A stretch of 64,000 nucleotides of DNA from Neiella litorisoli (GCF_014773395.1 NZ_JACXAF010000012.1:1-64000), one strand, 5' to 3'. Shown: positions 30,727 to 42,119, numbered from the stretch's first letter. Numbers and translations are program-made. Notes: generated by a model not told the origin, from the letters alone.

Positions 30727-32622
30727 ATGGCAGCGCGTAAACGGATCACCATTCGCGACAGACAAGCCGAAGCAGCACTGTTTTACCGCCGTGCTGTGGT
30801 GGCTTTGTTGGCTGTATTCGCCATGCTGGCGCTGCTCGTTTCCAACCTTTACAAGCTCCAAGTTACCCGCCACGAAGACTTTAATACGCGCTCCAACGAC
30901 AATCGCATTCGGGTCCTTCCTGTCGCTCCGAACCGGGGCTTAATCTATGATCGCAATGGCATCCTATTGGCTGATAATCGGCCAGTTTATTCGTTAGAAC
31001 TGGTCCCCGAAGAAATCGATGATTTGACGGCAACCGTTACCAGTCTGGCGGAGATGCTGGCCATTTCCGAAGAGCGCCAACAAAAATTTCTCGAACAAAG
31101 CCGGGTGAGCCGCCGTTTTAAAAAGATCCCTCTGCTCGAAAACCTGACCGAGCAAGAGGTGGCGCTGATCAGCGTCAGTCAGCACCAATATCCAGGGATT
31201 TACGTTGAAGCCCGCTTAAAGCGCTATTACCCCTTTGGCGACGCCCTAACTCATGCCGTTGGCTATGTCGCCAAGATTAATAAACGAGACCTCGAAAACC
31301 TCGATAAAGCCGGCAAGCTGGCCAATTACAAGGCCACCCGCGACATTGGCAAACAAGGTCTTGAGCGTTATTACGAAGATGTCTTGCACGGCACCGTTGG
31401 TTATCAGGAAGTTGAGGTCAATAACCGCGGTCGCATTACCCGCACCGTTGCATTTGAACCACCAGTGCCCGGTAGTGATTTGCGCCTGAGCTTGGACATT
31501 CAACTGCAATTAAAAGCACAAGAGCTACTTACCGGTATGCGCGGTGCGGTTGTCGCACTCGATCCGCGCGATGGCAGTGTACTGGCTCTGGTCTCTGCGC
31601 CCAGTTACGACCCCAACCCGTTTGTTCAAGGGATCAGTGGTAAGGCCTACCGCGCCCTGCTCAATTCAGACGACCGTCCGCTGATCAACCGTACCACCCA
31701 GGGCCAATACCCGCCCGCGTCAACGGTAAAACCGCTGTTGGCATTGCTGGCATTAAACGAAGGCGTGGTGACTCCCGAAACCAGAGTCTGGGATCCGGGC
31801 TGGTTTAGAATTGAAGGAGTCAAACGTAAGTATCGCGACTGGAAGAAATGGGGTCATGGCTGGGTCGATTTGTATTCCGCCATTGAGCAGTCATGCAATA
31901 TTTACTTCTTTGATGCGGCGACCAAACTCGGTATCGATAAAATTGATGAATTTGCCAGCCAGTTCGGTTTTGGCGAATACACAGGTATTGATATTCGCGA
32001 AGAAAGTGCCGGAGTGCAGCCATCGCGATCTTGGAAACGCGCTCGCCATGGTCAACCTTGGTATCTGGGCGACACCGTCAACATCGGCATTGGTCAAGGC
32101 TATTGGACCGCAACTCCGCTACAACTGGCCCATGCCATTGGTATTATGGCGCGCCATGGCGACAACTTTACCCCACGGATGGTGCAATCGATTCAAACCG
32201 ATTCGGGCAACATTCAGCTGCCACCGGATCAGCGACCGCCAGTGCAATTGAAAAAAGACACGTACTGGGATGAAGCCATTGAAGGCATGCGCCGAGTCAA
32301 TCACTCGGAGCACGGCACCGCGCGCAAAGCCTTTGCCGACACCAGTTATGTGTCTGCCGGCAAATCCGGCACCGCACAGGTATTCAGTCTCAAGCAAGAC
32401 GAAGAATACGATGCCGAAAAGCTCAACAAGCGCAAACACGACAACGCCATGTTTGTCGCCTTTGCGCCGCTCAATAATCCGCAAATCGTGGTAGCCGTTG
32501 CCATTGAAAACCAAGGCGGTGGCTCATCCAACGCCGCGCCTATTGCCAGAGCGGTGATCGACCATTATGTTGAAACCACTGGTTTTGAATCCATTCTGCC
32601 AATCGGGATCCCTACGCCATGA
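30727..32622 (+). CDS. mrdA: Penicillin-binding protein 2
   Basis: Transpeptidase of the cell-elongation complex (rod shape). There is an N-terminal membrane anchor (about 25-45), a pedestal domain, and a transpeptidase domain with Ser332-x-x-Lys335 (STVK), Ser389-Cys-Asn391 and Lys546-Ser-Gly (KSGTAQ). Length 631 is normal. Its stop overlaps the mrdB start as ATGA. Confidence 0.97.
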   Translation: MAARKRITIRDRQAEAALFYRRAVVALLAVFAMLALLVSNLYKLQVTRHEDFNTRSNDNRIRVLPVAPNRGLIYDRNGILLADNRPVYSLELVPEEIDDLTATVTSLAEMLAISEERQQKFLEQSRVSRRFKKIPLLENLTEQEVALISVSQHQYPGIYVEARLKRYYPFGDALTHAVGYVAKINKRDLENLDKAGKLANYKATRDIGKQGLERYYEDVLHGTVGYQEVEVNNRGRITRTVAFEPPVPGSDLRLSLDIQLQLKAQELLTGMRGAVVALDPRDGSVLALVSAPSYDPNPFVQGISGKAYRALLNSDDRPLINRTTQGQYPPASTVKPLLALLALNEGVVTPETRVWDPGWFRIEGVKRKYRDWKKWGHGWVDLYSAIEQSCNIYFFDAATKLGIDKIDEFASQFGFGEYTGIDIREESAGVQPSRSWKRARHGQPWYLGDTVNIGIGQGYWTATPLQLAHAIGIMARHGDNFTPRMVQSIQTDSGNIQLPPDQRPPVQLKKDTYWDEAIEGMRRVNHSEHGTARKAFADTSYVSAGKSGTAQVFSLKQDEEYDAEKLNKRKHDNAMFVAFAPLNNPQIVVAVAIENQGGGSSNAAPIARAVIDHYVETTGFESILPIGIPTP

Positions 32623-33746
32623 TTTTTGGCTCAGTCGAACGGCTCGAAGCGCAAATGCGCAAGCCCAGCATCTGGTTTAAGTTGCACATTGATGCCTATC
32701 TGTTGATGCTGCTGCTGGTGTTGATGGCCGTTGGCCTGATGGTGATCTATAGCGCCGGTGGCCAAAGTATGGATCTAGGTACCCGCCAAATCATCCGCCT
32801 CAGCGTGGCCGTGTTTGTGATGTTGGCGCTGGCTCAAATCAACCCCGAAAACTATCGCCGCTGGGCTTATCCCATTTATGTCATTGGCACCTTGATGTTA
32901 GTGGCCGTGCTGTTAGTCGGCGTAGTTGGTAAAGGTGCTCAACGCTGGATTGACCTTGGCTTTATGCGCTTTCAGCCATCGGAAATCATGAAGTTGATTG
33001 TGCCCATCGCCGCGGCCCATTTCTTAGCCAGTGATGCGTTGCCCGCGCGTGTTGGTAAGGTAATTCTAGCCTTTGTACTGATCCTCATTCCAACCCTACT
33101 GATTGCTCGCCAACCGGATCTGGGTACCTCATTATTGATTGCCGCATCGGGCGTTTTTGTCATTTTCCTTGCCGGCGTCAGCTGGAAACTGATTGCCGCG
33201 GGCGCAGTCGCCCTTGCTGGTTTCATTCCGGTATTGTGGTTTTATCTGATGCGCGACTATCAGCGCCAGCGGGTGTTAACCCTATTTGACCCCGAGCGTG
33301 ATCCGCTCGGCAGCGGCTACCATATTATTCAATCGACCATTGCCATCGGCTCCGGCGGGATCAGCGGTAAAGGCTGGTTGCAGGGCACCCAGTCGCAGTT
33401 GGAGTTTTTGCCCGAACGCCATACCGATTTTATCTTTGCCGTATTTAGCGAAGAGTTTGGCCTTACTGGCGTCATTTTGCTGTTACTGCTCTACCTGCTC
33501 ATTGTCTTTCGTGGCCTTTATATTGCGGCGAATGCTCAAACCACCTTTGGCAGTTTGCTCGCTGGCAGCATTACCCTGACCTTCTTTGTTTATGTATTCG
33601 TCAACATCGGCATGGTGTCAGGCATTTTGCCTGTGGTTGGAGTTCCTCTGCCATTGGTCAGTTACGGTGGCACATCCATGGTGACATTGTTGGCTGGCTT
33701 TGGCATCTTAATGGGCATTCATACCCACCGACGGATGATTATATGA
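32619..33746 (+). CDS. mrdB: RodA peptidoglycan glycosyltransferase
   Basis: SEDS-family polytopic inner-membrane enzyme that polymerises glycan strands with PBP2. 375 residues, about ten membrane segments, with the family signatures [34 protein letters not shown] and [10 protein letters not shown]. The ATGA overlap with mrdA and again with mltB indicates coupled translation. Confidence 0.97.
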   Translation: MIFGSVERLEAQMRKPSIWFKLHIDAYLLMLLLVLMAVGLMVIYSAGGQSMDLGTRQIIRLSVAVFVMLALAQINPENYRRWAYPIYVIGTLMLVAVLLVGVVGKGAQRWIDLGFMRFQPSEIMKLIVPIAAAHFLASDALPARVGKVILAFVLILIPTLLIARQPDLGTSLLIAASGVFVIFLAGVSWKLIAAGAVALAGFIPVLWFYLMRDYQRQRVLTLFDPERDPLGSGYHIIQSTIAIGSGGISGKGWLQGTQSQLEFLPERHTDFIFAVFSEEFGLTGVILLLLLYLLIVFRGLYIAANAQTTFGSLLAGSITLTFFVYVFVNIGMVSGILPVVGVPLPLVSYGGTSMVTLLAGFGILMGIHTHRRMII

Positions 33747-34765
33747 ATTTTTTCCTCGGCCGATTGCGCCAACGTGCGCAGGCCCTCGGCATGTCAGCAG
33801 CCCTGACAGTTGCCGCGCTATCCGCCAGCTCTGTCGCGTTAGCAAGCAATACCATTGATCAGACTTTTATTGACGAAGTGTCCGCCAGCTACAACCTCGA
33901 TCCAAGCTGGGTGGCGGATCAGGTCAAAAGCGCCAGCTTTAAACAAGACATCATCGAGCGCATCACCACCCCTTGGGAAGCTAAGCCTTGGTATCAATAT
34001 CAGACCATCTTCCTTAAGCCCGAGCGCGTCGAGCAAGCGGTTGAATTTTGGCAAAGCCATCAACAAACCCTCGCTCGTGCTGAGCAAACCTATGGCGTGC
34101 CGGCACAATTGATCGTCGCCATTATTGGCGTCGAAACCTATTTTGGCCGCTTTAAAGGTGACAAAGGGGTGCTCGATTCGCTCTATACATTGGGCTTTCA
34201 TTACCCTAAACGGGCCAAGTTCTTTCGCTCCGAGTTAGGTCATTTTCTGGCGCTGAGCCACGAGCAAGGTTGGGATCCGGCATCAATTAATGGCTCTTAC
34301 GCTGGCGCCATGGGCTTTCCGCAGTTTATCAGCTCAAGTTACCGCGCCTACGCGGTCGACTTTAACGACGACGGTCAACGTGACTTACTGGACTCGCCGC
34401 AAGATGCCATTGGCAGTGTTGCCAATTACTTTGCCAAACACGGCTGGACGCCGGGCACTTGCATGGTTGAGCAGGTCACACTGACGCCAGCGGCAGAATC
34501 GCTGGTGCAGACCAATACCAAAATTAAACACGCCTGGGCGGATGCCCGCAAAGCCGGGATTAAAACCAGTCAACAGCTGGCCGATGATGACAAGATCATG
34601 TTGTTTCCGTTAGCTGAAAGTGAGCAGTTAACGCACCACTATTTGGGCTGCAACAACTTTTATGTCATCACTCGCTACAACCACAGCCGACTCTATGCCA
34701 TGGCGGTTTACCGTCTGAGCCAGCAAATTGAAGCGGCCTGGCAAGCGAAGCAAACTGCCAGCTAA
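33743..34765 (+). CDS. mltB: Membrane-bound lytic murein transglycosylase B family protein
   Basis: Periplasmic lytic transglycosylase cleaving the glycan backbone. It has a Sec-type signal (residues 1-35) without a lipobox, so it is probably soluble rather than lipid-anchored. The catalytic glutamate is Glu131 in [11 protein letters not shown], followed by the GAMGFPQFI and [17 protein letters not shown] motifs. Length is 340. It sits between rodA and rlpA, an order seen in vibrios and pseudomonads but not in E. coli. Confidence 0.94.
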   Translation: MNFFLGRLRQRAQALGMSAALTVAALSASSVALASNTIDQTFIDEVSASYNLDPSWVADQVKSASFKQDIIERITTPWEAKPWYQYQTIFLKPERVEQAVEFWQSHQQTLARAEQTYGVPAQLIVAIIGVETYFGRFKGDKGVLDSLYTLGFHYPKRAKFFRSELGHFLALSHEQGWDPASINGSYAGAMGFPQFISSSYRAYAVDFNDDGQRDLLDSPQDAIGSVANYFAKHGWTPGTCMVEQVTLTPAAESLVQTNTKIKHAWADARKAGIKTSQQLADDDKIMLFPLAESEQLTHHYLGCNNFYVITRYNHSRLYAMAVYRLSQQIEAAWQAKQTAS

Positions 34766-34768
34766 CCG

Positions 34769-35689
34769 ATGTCTGAGCTTTCTAAGGTCGCTGGGTTATT
34801 GACCGCGCTGGCGCTGCTCTCAGGCTGTGCCAGCTCTGGCATGAGCAAATCAGATCGCTACCAAGCTCAGCGTTATCATCAAGCCGACGACTCGGCACCG
34901 GTCGATCCGGTCGATGTCTCACAAGTGCCAGATGCGGTACCGAAATATGAGCCGAAATCACGCGGTGGCAACCGTCACTACACGGTTCGCGGCAAGCATT
35001 ATCAAGTGATGGATTCAGCCGAGGGATTTAGCGAAACCGGCAAAGCCAGTTGGTATGGCAACAAGTTTCATGGCCACAAAACCAGCAATGGCGAAATCTA
35101 CAACATGTACGCCATGTCAGCGGCGCACAAACACTTGCCGTTGCCGTCGTTTGTCAAAGTGACCCGACTTGATAACGGCAAACAGGTCATTGTCCGAGTC
35201 AATGATCGCGGCCCGTTTCATCGCGGCCGCATCATCGACTTGTCTTATGCCGCTGCCCATAAACTCGGAATGTTGAAAACCGGAACCGCGGCGGTAAAAA
35301 TCGAAGCAATTGCGGTTGAGCCGCCGTGGCAGCAGCCCGATCCAATTATGGCGCTAGTCCAGCAGCAACAATCCGAAGGTCCCAAGTTACCCATTCAAGT
35401 TGCCGCCAGTTCACAACCGACAGTGGCGACGCCAGCGAACCAAACCAGCGACACAAACATCAGCCATCGCAATTGGTTTGTGCAAGTTGCGGCAACGCAA
35501 GATAAGGCCAGAGCCGATCACCTGATCCAACAATTAGCCTCTTTGTTTGATGCACAGGGCCGAACGGTATCTGAGCAAAAATTACACAAAATCCAGCTGG
35601 GCCCGTTTGCTGATGAGCAAGATGCCAACAAATTGCTGGAAATATTAAAAAAAGGTGAATTTTCTTCAGCCTTTAAGGTCTATCATTGA
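34769..35689 (+). CDS. rlpA: RlpA-type septal lytic transglycosylase lipoprotein
   Basis: Lipoprotein with lipobox LSGC (Cys20), a double-psi beta-barrel (about 90-180) containing [19 protein letters not shown] and [11 protein letters not shown], and a C-terminal SPOR domain (about 230-306) that binds stripped glycan strands at the septum. The SPOR domain begins at [16 protein letters not shown]. It starts 3 bases after mltB. Confidence 0.95.
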   Translation: MSELSKVAGLLTALALLSGCASSGMSKSDRYQAQRYHQADDSAPVDPVDVSQVPDAVPKYEPKSRGGNRHYTVRGKHYQVMDSAEGFSETGKASWYGNKFHGHKTSNGEIYNMYAMSAAHKHLPLPSFVKVTRLDNGKQVIVRVNDRGPFHRGRIIDLSYAAAHKLGMLKTGTAAVKIEAIAVEPPWQQPDPIMALVQQQQSEGPKLPIQVAASSQPTVATPANQTSDTNISHRNWFVQVAATQDKARADHLIQQLASLFDAQGRTVSEQKLHKIQLGPFADEQDANKLLEILKKGEFSSAFKVYH

Positions 35690-35770
35690 AACGGTGAGAT
35701 TCGAGCGCAGAGCATGTTATGCTAGCGCCACACTCACAAGTCTTAACCCCAACTACTCCTAAAATAAATT

Positions 35771-36955
35771 ATGCTTCAGCACACAACATTACGTTCTCTC
35801 ACCGCAGGTTTGGTTGCTCTGGCAACTTCATGTATCGCTTTTGCTGCGCCGGTTGTGACGCCTGATCCACCCAAGGTTAATGCCAAAGGATATGTGCTTG
35901 TTGACTATCTCACTGGCCGCACTCTGGTTCAGCACAACGCCGATGAGCGCTTAGCACCAGCCAGCCTGACCAAAATGATGACCAGCTACGTGCTGGGCAC
36001 TGAAATCAAAAACGGCAATGTCACCGAGCAGGACATGGTCAAAATTGGCCCCAATGCTTCCTTGTACACCAATGCAGAGCTACGCGGCTCATCGCTGATG
36101 TTTGTTCAAGTCGATACCGAAGTACCGCTTGGCGAATTAAATCGCGGCATTATTGTGGTATCGGGCAATGACGCCTGTATTGCGGTGGCCGAGCACTTGG
36201 CCGGTACCGAAGACGCCTTCGCCGATATGATGAATGCCTACGCCGACCACCTCGGCATGACCGGCTCTCACTTTATGAATAGTCACGGCCTTGACCATCC
36301 AGAGCACTACACCACGGCTCACGACATGGCGACCTTGGGTGCCGCTTTAATCCGTGATTTACCAGAAGAATACGCCATTTACGCCGACAAAAGTTACACT
36401 TGGGATGGCCGCGAACAGTTCAACCGCAACGCCTTGTTGTGGGATAAAGATCTAGGCGCAGATGGCATTAAAACTGGCCACACCAATGAAGCGGGCTATA
36501 GCTTGGTATCGTCTGCAGTGAAAGATGATATGCGTCTAGTCGCGGTGGTCATGGGCACGGATAGCACCCGCGCTCGTAATGCCGAAAGCCGCAAACTGCT
36601 GCAATATGGCTTCCGTTTCTTTGAAACCGTAGTGCCATATGAGCCGGGCACTGTGTTCGCCGAAGAACGCGTCTGGTTTGGTACCCAAGAAAAAATTGAG
36701 CTGGGTGTTTTGGAAACGGTAGCCACCACCCTGCCGAAAGGCCAACGGAAGAACTTGAAAGCCGATTTCGAACTCACTTCACGCCCAGAAGCGCCGATTG
36801 CTAAAGGCGATCAGTTTGGTGTTGTTCACGTTACCCTAGATGGTGAAGATATTGCGACCTACCCGCTGGTCGCGCTCCATGATGTCGAGGAAGCCGGCTG
36901 GTTCAGCAAGCTCATTGACCATATCCTGTTGTTCATCCATAACCTCACCAACTAA
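35771..36955 (+). CDS. dacA: D-alanyl-D-alanine carboxypeptidase (PBP5/6 type)
   Basis: Removes the terminal D-alanine of pentapeptide stems. It has a signal peptide (1-26), Ser65-x-x-Lys68 (SLTK), the VSGNDA motif near 134 and a KTGHT motif near 237. The PBP5 C-terminal beta domain is followed by an amphipathic membrane anchor (WFSKLIDHILLFIHNL). Length 394 is normal. A strong terminator ends the run. Confidence 0.96.
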   Translation: MLQHTTLRSLTAGLVALATSCIAFAAPVVTPDPPKVNAKGYVLVDYLTGRTLVQHNADERLAPASLTKMMTSYVLGTEIKNGNVTEQDMVKIGPNASLYTNAELRGSSLMFVQVDTEVPLGELNRGIIVVSGNDACIAVAEHLAGTEDAFADMMNAYADHLGMTGSHFMNSHGLDHPEHYTTAHDMATLGAALIRDLPEEYAIYADKSYTWDGREQFNRNALLWDKDLGADGIKTGHTNEAGYSLVSSAVKDDMRLVAVVMGTDSTRARNAESRKLLQYGFRFFETVVPYEPGTVFAEERVWFGTQEKIELGVLETVATTLPKGQRKNLKADFELTSRPEAPIAKGDQFGVVHVTLDGEDIATYPLVALHDVEEAGWFSKLIDHILLFIHNLTN

Positions 36956-36960
36956 ATCGA

Positions 36961-36985
36961 AAAAAGCCGCCGCTGGCGGCTTTTT
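36961..36985 (+). terminator. Rho-independent terminator after dacA
   Basis: AAAAAGCCGCC, loop GCT, GGCGGCTTTTT: an 11-bp stem with U tract, closing the leuS-dacA run. Confidence 0.9.
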
Positions 36986-37080
36986 CTTTTATACTTATTT
37001 GCAGACTTGAATGAATGCTCAGTGCGTCAGCGCTTGGCTCAATTTAGCAACCCCAAAATTAGTTTGGAAAGGATTCCACT

Positions 37081-38520
37081 ATGTTTACGCACGTGGTTAC
37101 GCAAGTAAGTCGCTTAGCTCGCTTTTCTCTCGTTGTTATTTTTGCCGCTATGTTCAGTGGTTGTGGCGGTGGCTCTGGCGGTTCGAGCGCCGCATCTCAA
37201 TCCAAATCTGCTATCCCGACCACTATTGCAGTGCCCTCCTCAGGCAGGCCCAACGTATCCCCTGAGCAACACGTCCCAGCCTTAAGTTACGCTCGCCTTA
37301 CCCATATCTATCGCGATGCTTTTCTCGCCGGTGATCGTTCCGACTCAGCGCTTAGCCCCAATGGCGAAGTAGAACAGCTAACCTCACTGGGTTTATATGA
37401 ACCGGTTGATGCCAGTGACGATGGTAGCTATCGCATCGAATTGCAAGATAATGATCTGGCATATTTTCGAGTGATCAATACCAAAGCCAATGGCGCAGAA
37501 CGCGTGCATTTGTTCTACGGTGTACCCGCCGGCGATTACATGACGTTTGACTCCAGCGACTTCGATGCTCCAGCGCAATCCACTGATTCAGGTTGTCGAG
37601 ACGTGTCGGTTCGTATTAATGCCCTTACCACTGCCGCCAATAGACGTTTGTTGTTAAACGGCGAGGAAACCAAAGTCGACATCGCTGAAGGTGCAAAAGC
37701 TTGGATAGATTCCGTTAACCTATGCCCGCTTCAAGACACTGATAGCTACTTACTAGTTGTTACGCAAGACATTGATGGCGACATTAACTATGGCTTTGAG
37801 TTCTACCGGCAACTCAGCGACAACGACGTGCTAGAACTAACCATCGAGCACGCTGCACGGATGGTGCCGTGGACCTCAAACGTACCGGTCAATTACTACT
37901 ACACCGTCGCGGGTAAACACCAAGACTGGGACACCATCATCAAGCTCTACACCCCACCGCTGGACGAGGAAGAAGCTGAGTCGCTGCCCGCTCCGATCAC
38001 TTCAGGCTTACTGCCAGCATTTGATGCCATCGGTTTTGACCGCGTGGTTTGGTCTGCAGAATCTTCCGCGCTTCACAATCGCGAGTTCGCCGCCAGCGCT
38101 GAGGAAATAGCTTTTGAACTGCAACAAATTGACATCAGAGATATCAGCCTAGATCCCATTTCTATCGAATGGAGTGACAATGGCTTGGCTAAGCCGAAAA
38201 TCATCTCTGGCATCATCTTCGATGACAGCGCCACGCAAACCTATGCCTTTATCAGCATGGATCCGAAAGTGCTGCGACAATCAAAACTTCAATTTCCCAT
38301 CGAGGACATTGAGCTGCTCGTTGATAGTGTTTTTGTCGGTGTCTATGCGGCCAGCAATATGCCGGACAGTAGTGAGGGATATATTACTTCCGCGGGGATA
38401 TCAGCAGGTCTCATCGCACTGCCTAACGACAACGCACATCCATTGAACAATCAAGATAGCGTCTTTGCCGGTAATGCTGCCGGAATCTTTGAGCTACTCA
38501 TTGATTGGCTTGGCGACTAA
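37081..38520 (+). CDS. Putative lipoprotein of unknown function
   Basis: A 479-residue protein with a lipoprotein signal ending FSGC (Cys28), then a Gly/Ser-rich linker, so probably membrane-anchored on the periplasmic side or exported. The ATG at 37081 has AAGGA 7 bases upstream. I recognise no domain. The mature part looks like an acidic, beta-rich globular protein. It lies between dacA and ybeD, which are neighbours in E. coli, and is therefore part of a lineage-specific insertion. Confidence 0.72.
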   Translation: MFTHVVTQVSRLARFSLVVIFAAMFSGCGGGSGGSSAASQSKSAIPTTIAVPSSGRPNVSPEQHVPALSYARLTHIYRDAFLAGDRSDSALSPNGEVEQLTSLGLYEPVDASDDGSYRIELQDNDLAYFRVINTKANGAERVHLFYGVPAGDYMTFDSSDFDAPAQSTDSGCRDVSVRINALTTAANRRLLLNGEETKVDIAEGAKAWIDSVNLCPLQDTDSYLLVVTQDIDGDINYGFEFYRQLSDNDVLELTIEHAARMVPWTSNVPVNYYYTVAGKHQDWDTIIKLYTPPLDEEEAESLPAPITSGLLPAFDAIGFDRVVWSAESSALHNREFAASAEEIAFELQQIDIRDISLDPISIEWSDNGLAKPKIISGIIFDDSATQTYAFISMDPKVLRQSKLQFPIEDIELLVDSVFVGVYAASNMPDSSEGYITSAGISAGLIALPNDNAHPLNNQDSVFAGNAAGIFELLIDWLGD

Positions 38521-38526
38521 CAATAC

Positions 38527-38550
38527 GCAGCTGCTCAATTGAGCAGCTGC
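38527..38550. terminator. 24-bp perfect palindrome between convergent genes
   Basis: A perfect inverted repeat centred at 38538/38539 (half-site GCAGCTGCTCAA). It begins 6 bases after the lipoprotein stop and overlaps the last codons and stop of the LysR gene. It is likely a bidirectional transcription end, although it lacks a T tract. Confidence 0.5.
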
Positions 38551-39407
38551 TTGACGGTATCAAACACTCGGCCATAACGCTTGGCCAGTGGTTTGTGTCT
38601 TTTTTCTGTCCAGTACAAGGTTTGATAAACCGGTTGTTGCAATGCCGCGACCTTCAATTGGCCCCCCGCTGTCGCACTTGCAACTGCTGATCGTGGCAAC
38701 ACGGTGAATCCCAGCCCTAGAGCCACTGGCGTTAAGATCTGGCCGATTTGGTTGACATAACCTCGTTCCGGAATAGCGGCCATGCCAGCAAACTGATCGG
38801 CGAAATTAGCTTGCAAGACTGAAGCGGCAAAGTGATGGCCATCGGGGTGGTTGATAAAACCCAGCTCAATCAGTGCTTGCCAACTGAGCTGGGTGGCTTG
38901 TGGCAGAACCAAACACAACTCATCGTTGGCAAAACTTTGTTGTTTGATGGTGGCATCATTCACCTGCTCTGAGCAAATGCCAACCGCAATATCGCCGAAC
39001 TTAAGGCGCTCAATAATACGCCCAGCCGGAGCCGCTTCCAGATAGAAACTCAACTTGGGCTGCCGCTGCTGTAACGCCAGTAGTGCCGGATACAAGCGCA
39101 AAGCGACGGCACCAGAACAAGCCAATCGGCACTCACCGGCATCATCGCGATCGTGTTGCATTGCACTCATCAGCTCTTGCTCCGCAACTTGTTGTTGCAA
39201 GGCGTAGCGGTGCAGCTGTTCACCGGCAATGGTCAATTCAAACTGCTTGCCAAAGCGGTTTAGCAAGGGTTGACCGACTGCCTCCTCGAGGCGTTTGATG
39301 TGCTGTGTCACCCCAGGCTGGGTCATAAATAGAGCTTCTGCTGTACGCGTAAAATTTTTGGTCTCAACCAACTGGCAAAACGTACGCAAATAAAGCGGAT
39401 TCAGCAT
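38535..39407 (-). CDS. LysR family transcriptional regulator
   Basis: A 290-residue regulator with an N-terminal winged helix-turn-helix (NFTRTAEALFMTQPGVTQHIKRLE, residues about 18-41) and a C-terminal substrate-binding-like effector domain (about 88-285). It is divergent from the VOC gene at 39519 across about 110 AT-rich bases, so it probably controls that gene and itself. The effector cannot be inferred. Its C-terminus runs into the palindrome at 38527. Confidence 0.88.
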   Translation of the reverse strand: MLNPLYLRTFCQLVETKNFTRTAEALFMTQPGVTQHIKRLEEAVGQPLLNRFGKQFELTIAGEQLHRYALQQQVAEQELMSAMQHDRDDAGECRLACSGAVALRLYPALLALQQRQPKLSFYLEAAPAGRIIERLKFGDIAVGICSEQVNDATIKQQSFANDELCLVLPQATQLSWQALIELGFINHPDGHHFAASVLQANFADQFAGMAAIPERGYVNQIGQILTPVALGLGFTVLPRSAVASATAGGQLKVAALQQPVYQTLYWTEKRHKPLAKRYGRVFDTVKQLLN

Positions 39408-39518
39408 GATAGATAATAAATATAACTTATCAAAATAATGATTAATGATAATTTAAAATTTTCATGTTGTCCGACTAAACTTCATCCCAGTTGACATCGA
39501 CCACAACAGGTGAACCCA
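39408..39518. promoter_or_regulatory. Divergent regulatory region, LysR gene and VOC gene
   Basis: An AT-rich intergenic stretch with several candidate T-N11-A sites, for example within ATAAATATAACTTAT. LysR proteins usually bind such sites between themselves and a divergent target, but I cannot fix the operator. Confidence 0.4.
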
Positions 39519-40031
39519 ATGACCGAACAACACACAACGTATCCTCGCACCTTTTCCCATATCGGTATTTCGGTGCCTGACCTCGAAGCCGCGGTAAAAT
39601 TTTACACCGAAGTACTGGGCTGGTATCTGATCATGCCGCCAACAGACGTCAACGAAGATGACTCTGCCATTGGTGAAATGTGTACCGACGTATTTGGCGC
39701 CGGCTGGAAGCATTTTCGCATCGCCCACATGTCGACTGGCGACCGTATCGGCGTCGAGCTGTTTCAGTTCGATAATCAGGAAAATCCAGAAAACAACTTT
39801 GAATATTGGAAAACTGGCGTGTTCCACTTCTGTGTTCAAGATCCAGATGTAGAAGGGCTGGCAGAAAAAATCGTCGCAGCGGGCGGTAAAAAGCGCATGA
39901 AAGCGCCACGTTATTACTACCCAGGCGAAAAACCATACCGGATGATCTACATGGAAGACCCGTTTGGTAACATTCTAGAAATTTACAGCCATAGCTATGA
40001 GTTACATTACTCTAGCGGTGCCTATAACTAA
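39519..40031 (+). CDS. VOC (glyoxalase/dioxygenase superfamily) protein
   Basis: About 170 residues, one vicinal-oxygen-chelate module pair. Likely metal ligands are the His in TFSHIGISV, the Glu in GVELFQF, the His in VFHFCVQD and the Glu in NILEIYSH. Such proteins include lactoylglutathione lyases, dioxygenases and antibiotic-binding proteins, and the sequence does not settle which. The ATG at 39519 has AGGTG 6 bases upstream, better than the GTG at 39510. Probably regulated by the divergent LysR protein. Confidence 0.85.
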   Translation: MTEQHTTYPRTFSHIGISVPDLEAAVKFYTEVLGWYLIMPPTDVNEDDSAIGEMCTDVFGAGWKHFRIAHMSTGDRIGVELFQFDNQENPENNFEYWKTGVFHFCVQDPDVEGLAEKIVAAGGKKRMKAPRYYYPGEKPYRMIYMEDPFGNILEIYSHSYELHYSSGAYN

Positions 40032-40046
40032 TCTTAGTTACTATCA

Positions 40047-40081
40047 AAACCCCAGCGCCAAAGGCCTGGGGTTTGTTTTTT
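40047..40081 (+). terminator. Rho-independent terminator after the VOC gene
   Basis: AAACCCCAG, a ten-base loop, CTGGGGTTT, then a run of T residues. Confidence 0.8.
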
Positions 40082-40209
40082 AAGGACCTTCATATCAAAT
40101 GCTGCGTTAACAACTGAGGTAAAGATCTTCAATGCGCCGTTGAAAGATCGTGATAGAATCCCCATTTATCCGCTTTACCTGTTTAACCGCTAGCTTTTGG
40201 AGCAACAAG

Positions 40210-40473
40210 ATGGATACCAAATTTGGTGAATTACTCGACTTTCCCTGCAATTTCCCTTTCAAAGTACTGGGCGTTGCTGACGAGTCATTGCCAGATAAAA
40301 TTGTTGCTGTGGTTCAACAGCATGCTCCTGGCGACTACGCCCCCAAAGTAAAGCCAAGCTCAAAAGGTAACTACCACAGCGTCACCATCGACGTTACCGT
40401 CACGAGCAAAGAGCATGTAGAAACGCTCTACAAAGCCTTGGGCGACATCGACTTGGTTCGTTACGTGTTATAA
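40210..40473 (+). CDS. ybeD: YbeD family protein (DUF493)
   Basis: An 87-residue protein beginning [21 protein letters not shown], the family signature, with an ACT-like fold. Function is not established; it is almost always next to lipB. The ATG at 40210 has GGAG 7 bases upstream, so I reject a longer frame from 40150. It precedes lipB by 11 bases. Confidence 0.93.
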   Translation: MDTKFGELLDFPCNFPFKVLGVADESLPDKIVAVVQQHAPGDYAPKVKPSSKGNYHSVTIDVTVTSKEHVETLYKALGDIDLVRYVL

Positions 40474-40484
40474 GACCAACCACC

Positions 40485-41141
40485 TTGAGCAAGCTGATTA
40501 TTCGCACCATGGGCCAGCAGCCTTACCAACAATGCTGGCAATGGATGCAAGACTTTACCAATAGCCGCGATAGCAGCACCGCCGATGAGTTGTGGCTGCT
40601 TGAGCACAATCCTGTGTTTACCCTCGGCCAAGCAGGTAAAGAAGAGCATATTCTGAGCCAGACTGATATTCCCATCGTCAAAGCCGATCGTGGCGGCCAA
40701 GTGACTTATCACGGCCCAGGACAACAGATTATTTACTTATTGCTGGATTTGCGACGTCTGAAAATTTCCGTTCGCGATCTGGTCACCCACATGGAGCAAG
40801 CCATTATTAGCTTGCTCAACGAATATGGTATCGAAGCCTACGCCAAATGCGATGCCCCAGGTGTTTACGTTGATGATGCAAAAATTGCATCATTGGGCTT
40901 ACGCGTGCGCAAAGGCTGTACGTTCCATGGGTTGGCGTTAAATGTCGACATGGATCTATCACCATTTCTAACAATAAACCCATGCGGCTACGCCGGCATG
41001 GCAATGACTCAGAGTTCAGCTCTGGGCGGCCCCAACACCACCTCCGAAGCCGCGCCCAAACTCGCCAAACTATTGGCTGAGCGCTTAGGGTACGCAGCAA
41101 CCCAAGATACTGACCAATTGCCGAGTGTAGTGAATGACTAA
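40485..41141 (+). CDS. lipB: Octanoyl-(acyl-carrier-protein)-protein N-octanoyltransferase
   Basis: Transfers octanoate from ACP to lipoyl domains of 2-oxoacid dehydrogenases and GcvH. The catalytic pair is Lys133 (AKIASLGLR) and Cys167 ([10 protein letters not shown]), with [12 protein letters not shown] at 69-80. The start is TTG at 40485; alignment with E. coli LipB supports residues upstream of the internal ATG at 40509. It overlaps lipA by 8 bases. Confidence 0.95.
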   Translation: MSKLIIRTMGQQPYQQCWQWMQDFTNSRDSSTADELWLLEHNPVFTLGQAGKEEHILSQTDIPIVKADRGGQVTYHGPGQQIIYLLLDLRRLKISVRDLVTHMEQAIISLLNEYGIEAYAKCDAPGVYVDDAKIASLGLRVRKGCTFHGLALNVDMDLSPFLTINPCGYAGMAMTQSSALGGPNTTSEAAPKLAKLLAERLGYAATQDTDQLPSVVND

Positions 41142-42099
41142 GTCTGTAAGAAATGAAGCAGGCGTAAAAAAGCGCGATGCTGATAAAGTCCAACATATCC
41201 CGATTACGGTGATCCCAAGTGAAAAGGAGCAGTTGCTCCGTAAGCCTGAATGGATGAAAGTAAAGCTGCCTGCTAATAACGCGAATATTCAACGCGTTAA
41301 AGACGGTATGCGAAAACACGGCCTGCACTCGGTGTGCGAAGAAGCATCCTGCCCGAATCTGGCCGAGTGTTTCCACAAAGGCACTGCGACCTTTATGATC
41401 ATGGGCGACATTTGCACTCGCAAATGCCCATTCTGCGACGTTGCCAATGGCAAGCCGCTGCCTCTTGATGAAAATGAACCAGAGAAACTGGGGCGCACTA
41501 TTGCTGACATGGGTTTACGTTACGTGGTGATCACCTCAGTCGACCGCGATGATTTACGTGACGGCGGAGCCGCTCATTTCGCCGCGTGTGTTGAAGCCAT
41601 TCGCCGTCACAGCCCAGACATTCAAATTGAGATTCTGGTGCCGGACTTCCGTGGTCGGATGGATGTGGCACTGGAAGCACTGGCGAAGCATCCACCTGAT
41701 GTCTTCAACCACAACCTCGAAACTGCACCTGCGCTTTACAAAATGGCTCGTCCAGGCGCCAACTACAAGTGGTCGTTGGAGTTGATCCGCCGCTTTGGTG
41801 AAATGTTCCCAGATATCCCAACTAAATCAGGCTTGATGGTTGGTTTGGGTGAAACCAACGAACAGATCCTTGAGGTGATGGAAGATTTGCGCGCTCACAA
41901 TGCCACCATGTTAACCATTGGCCAGTATTTGCAGCCAAGCTTGCATCACCTGCCAGTGACCCGTTACGTCCACCCAACCGAATTCGACATGTTCCGTGAG
42001 CGAGCCTATGAAATGGGCTTTGAACACGCCGCGTGCGGCCCGCTGGTTCGCTCCAGCTACCACGCTGATAAGCAAGCAGCTGGCGAAGAAGTGAAGTAA
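41134..42099 (+). CDS. lipA: Lipoyl synthase
   Basis: Radical-SAM enzyme inserting two sulfurs into octanoyl groups made by LipB. Auxiliary-cluster cysteines Cys68, Cys73 and Cys79 ([12 protein letters not shown]) and radical-SAM Cys94, Cys98 and Cys101 (CTRKCPFC) are present, with the C-terminal RSSYHAD motif. 321 residues. It overlaps the end of lipB and is closed by a terminator. Confidence 0.97.
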   Translation: MTKSVRNEAGVKKRDADKVQHIPITVIPSEKEQLLRKPEWMKVKLPANNANIQRVKDGMRKHGLHSVCEEASCPNLAECFHKGTATFMIMGDICTRKCPFCDVANGKPLPLDENEPEKLGRTIADMGLRYVVITSVDRDDLRDGGAAHFAACVEAIRRHSPDIQIEILVPDFRGRMDVALEALAKHPPDVFNHNLETAPALYKMARPGANYKWSLELIRRFGEMFPDIPTKSGLMVGLGETNEQILEVMEDLRAHNATMLTIGQYLQPSLHHLPVTRYVHPTEFDMFRERAYEMGFEHAACGPLVRSSYHADKQAAGEEVK

Positions 42100-42119
42100 C
42101 CACTGACCAACTCAATTTC

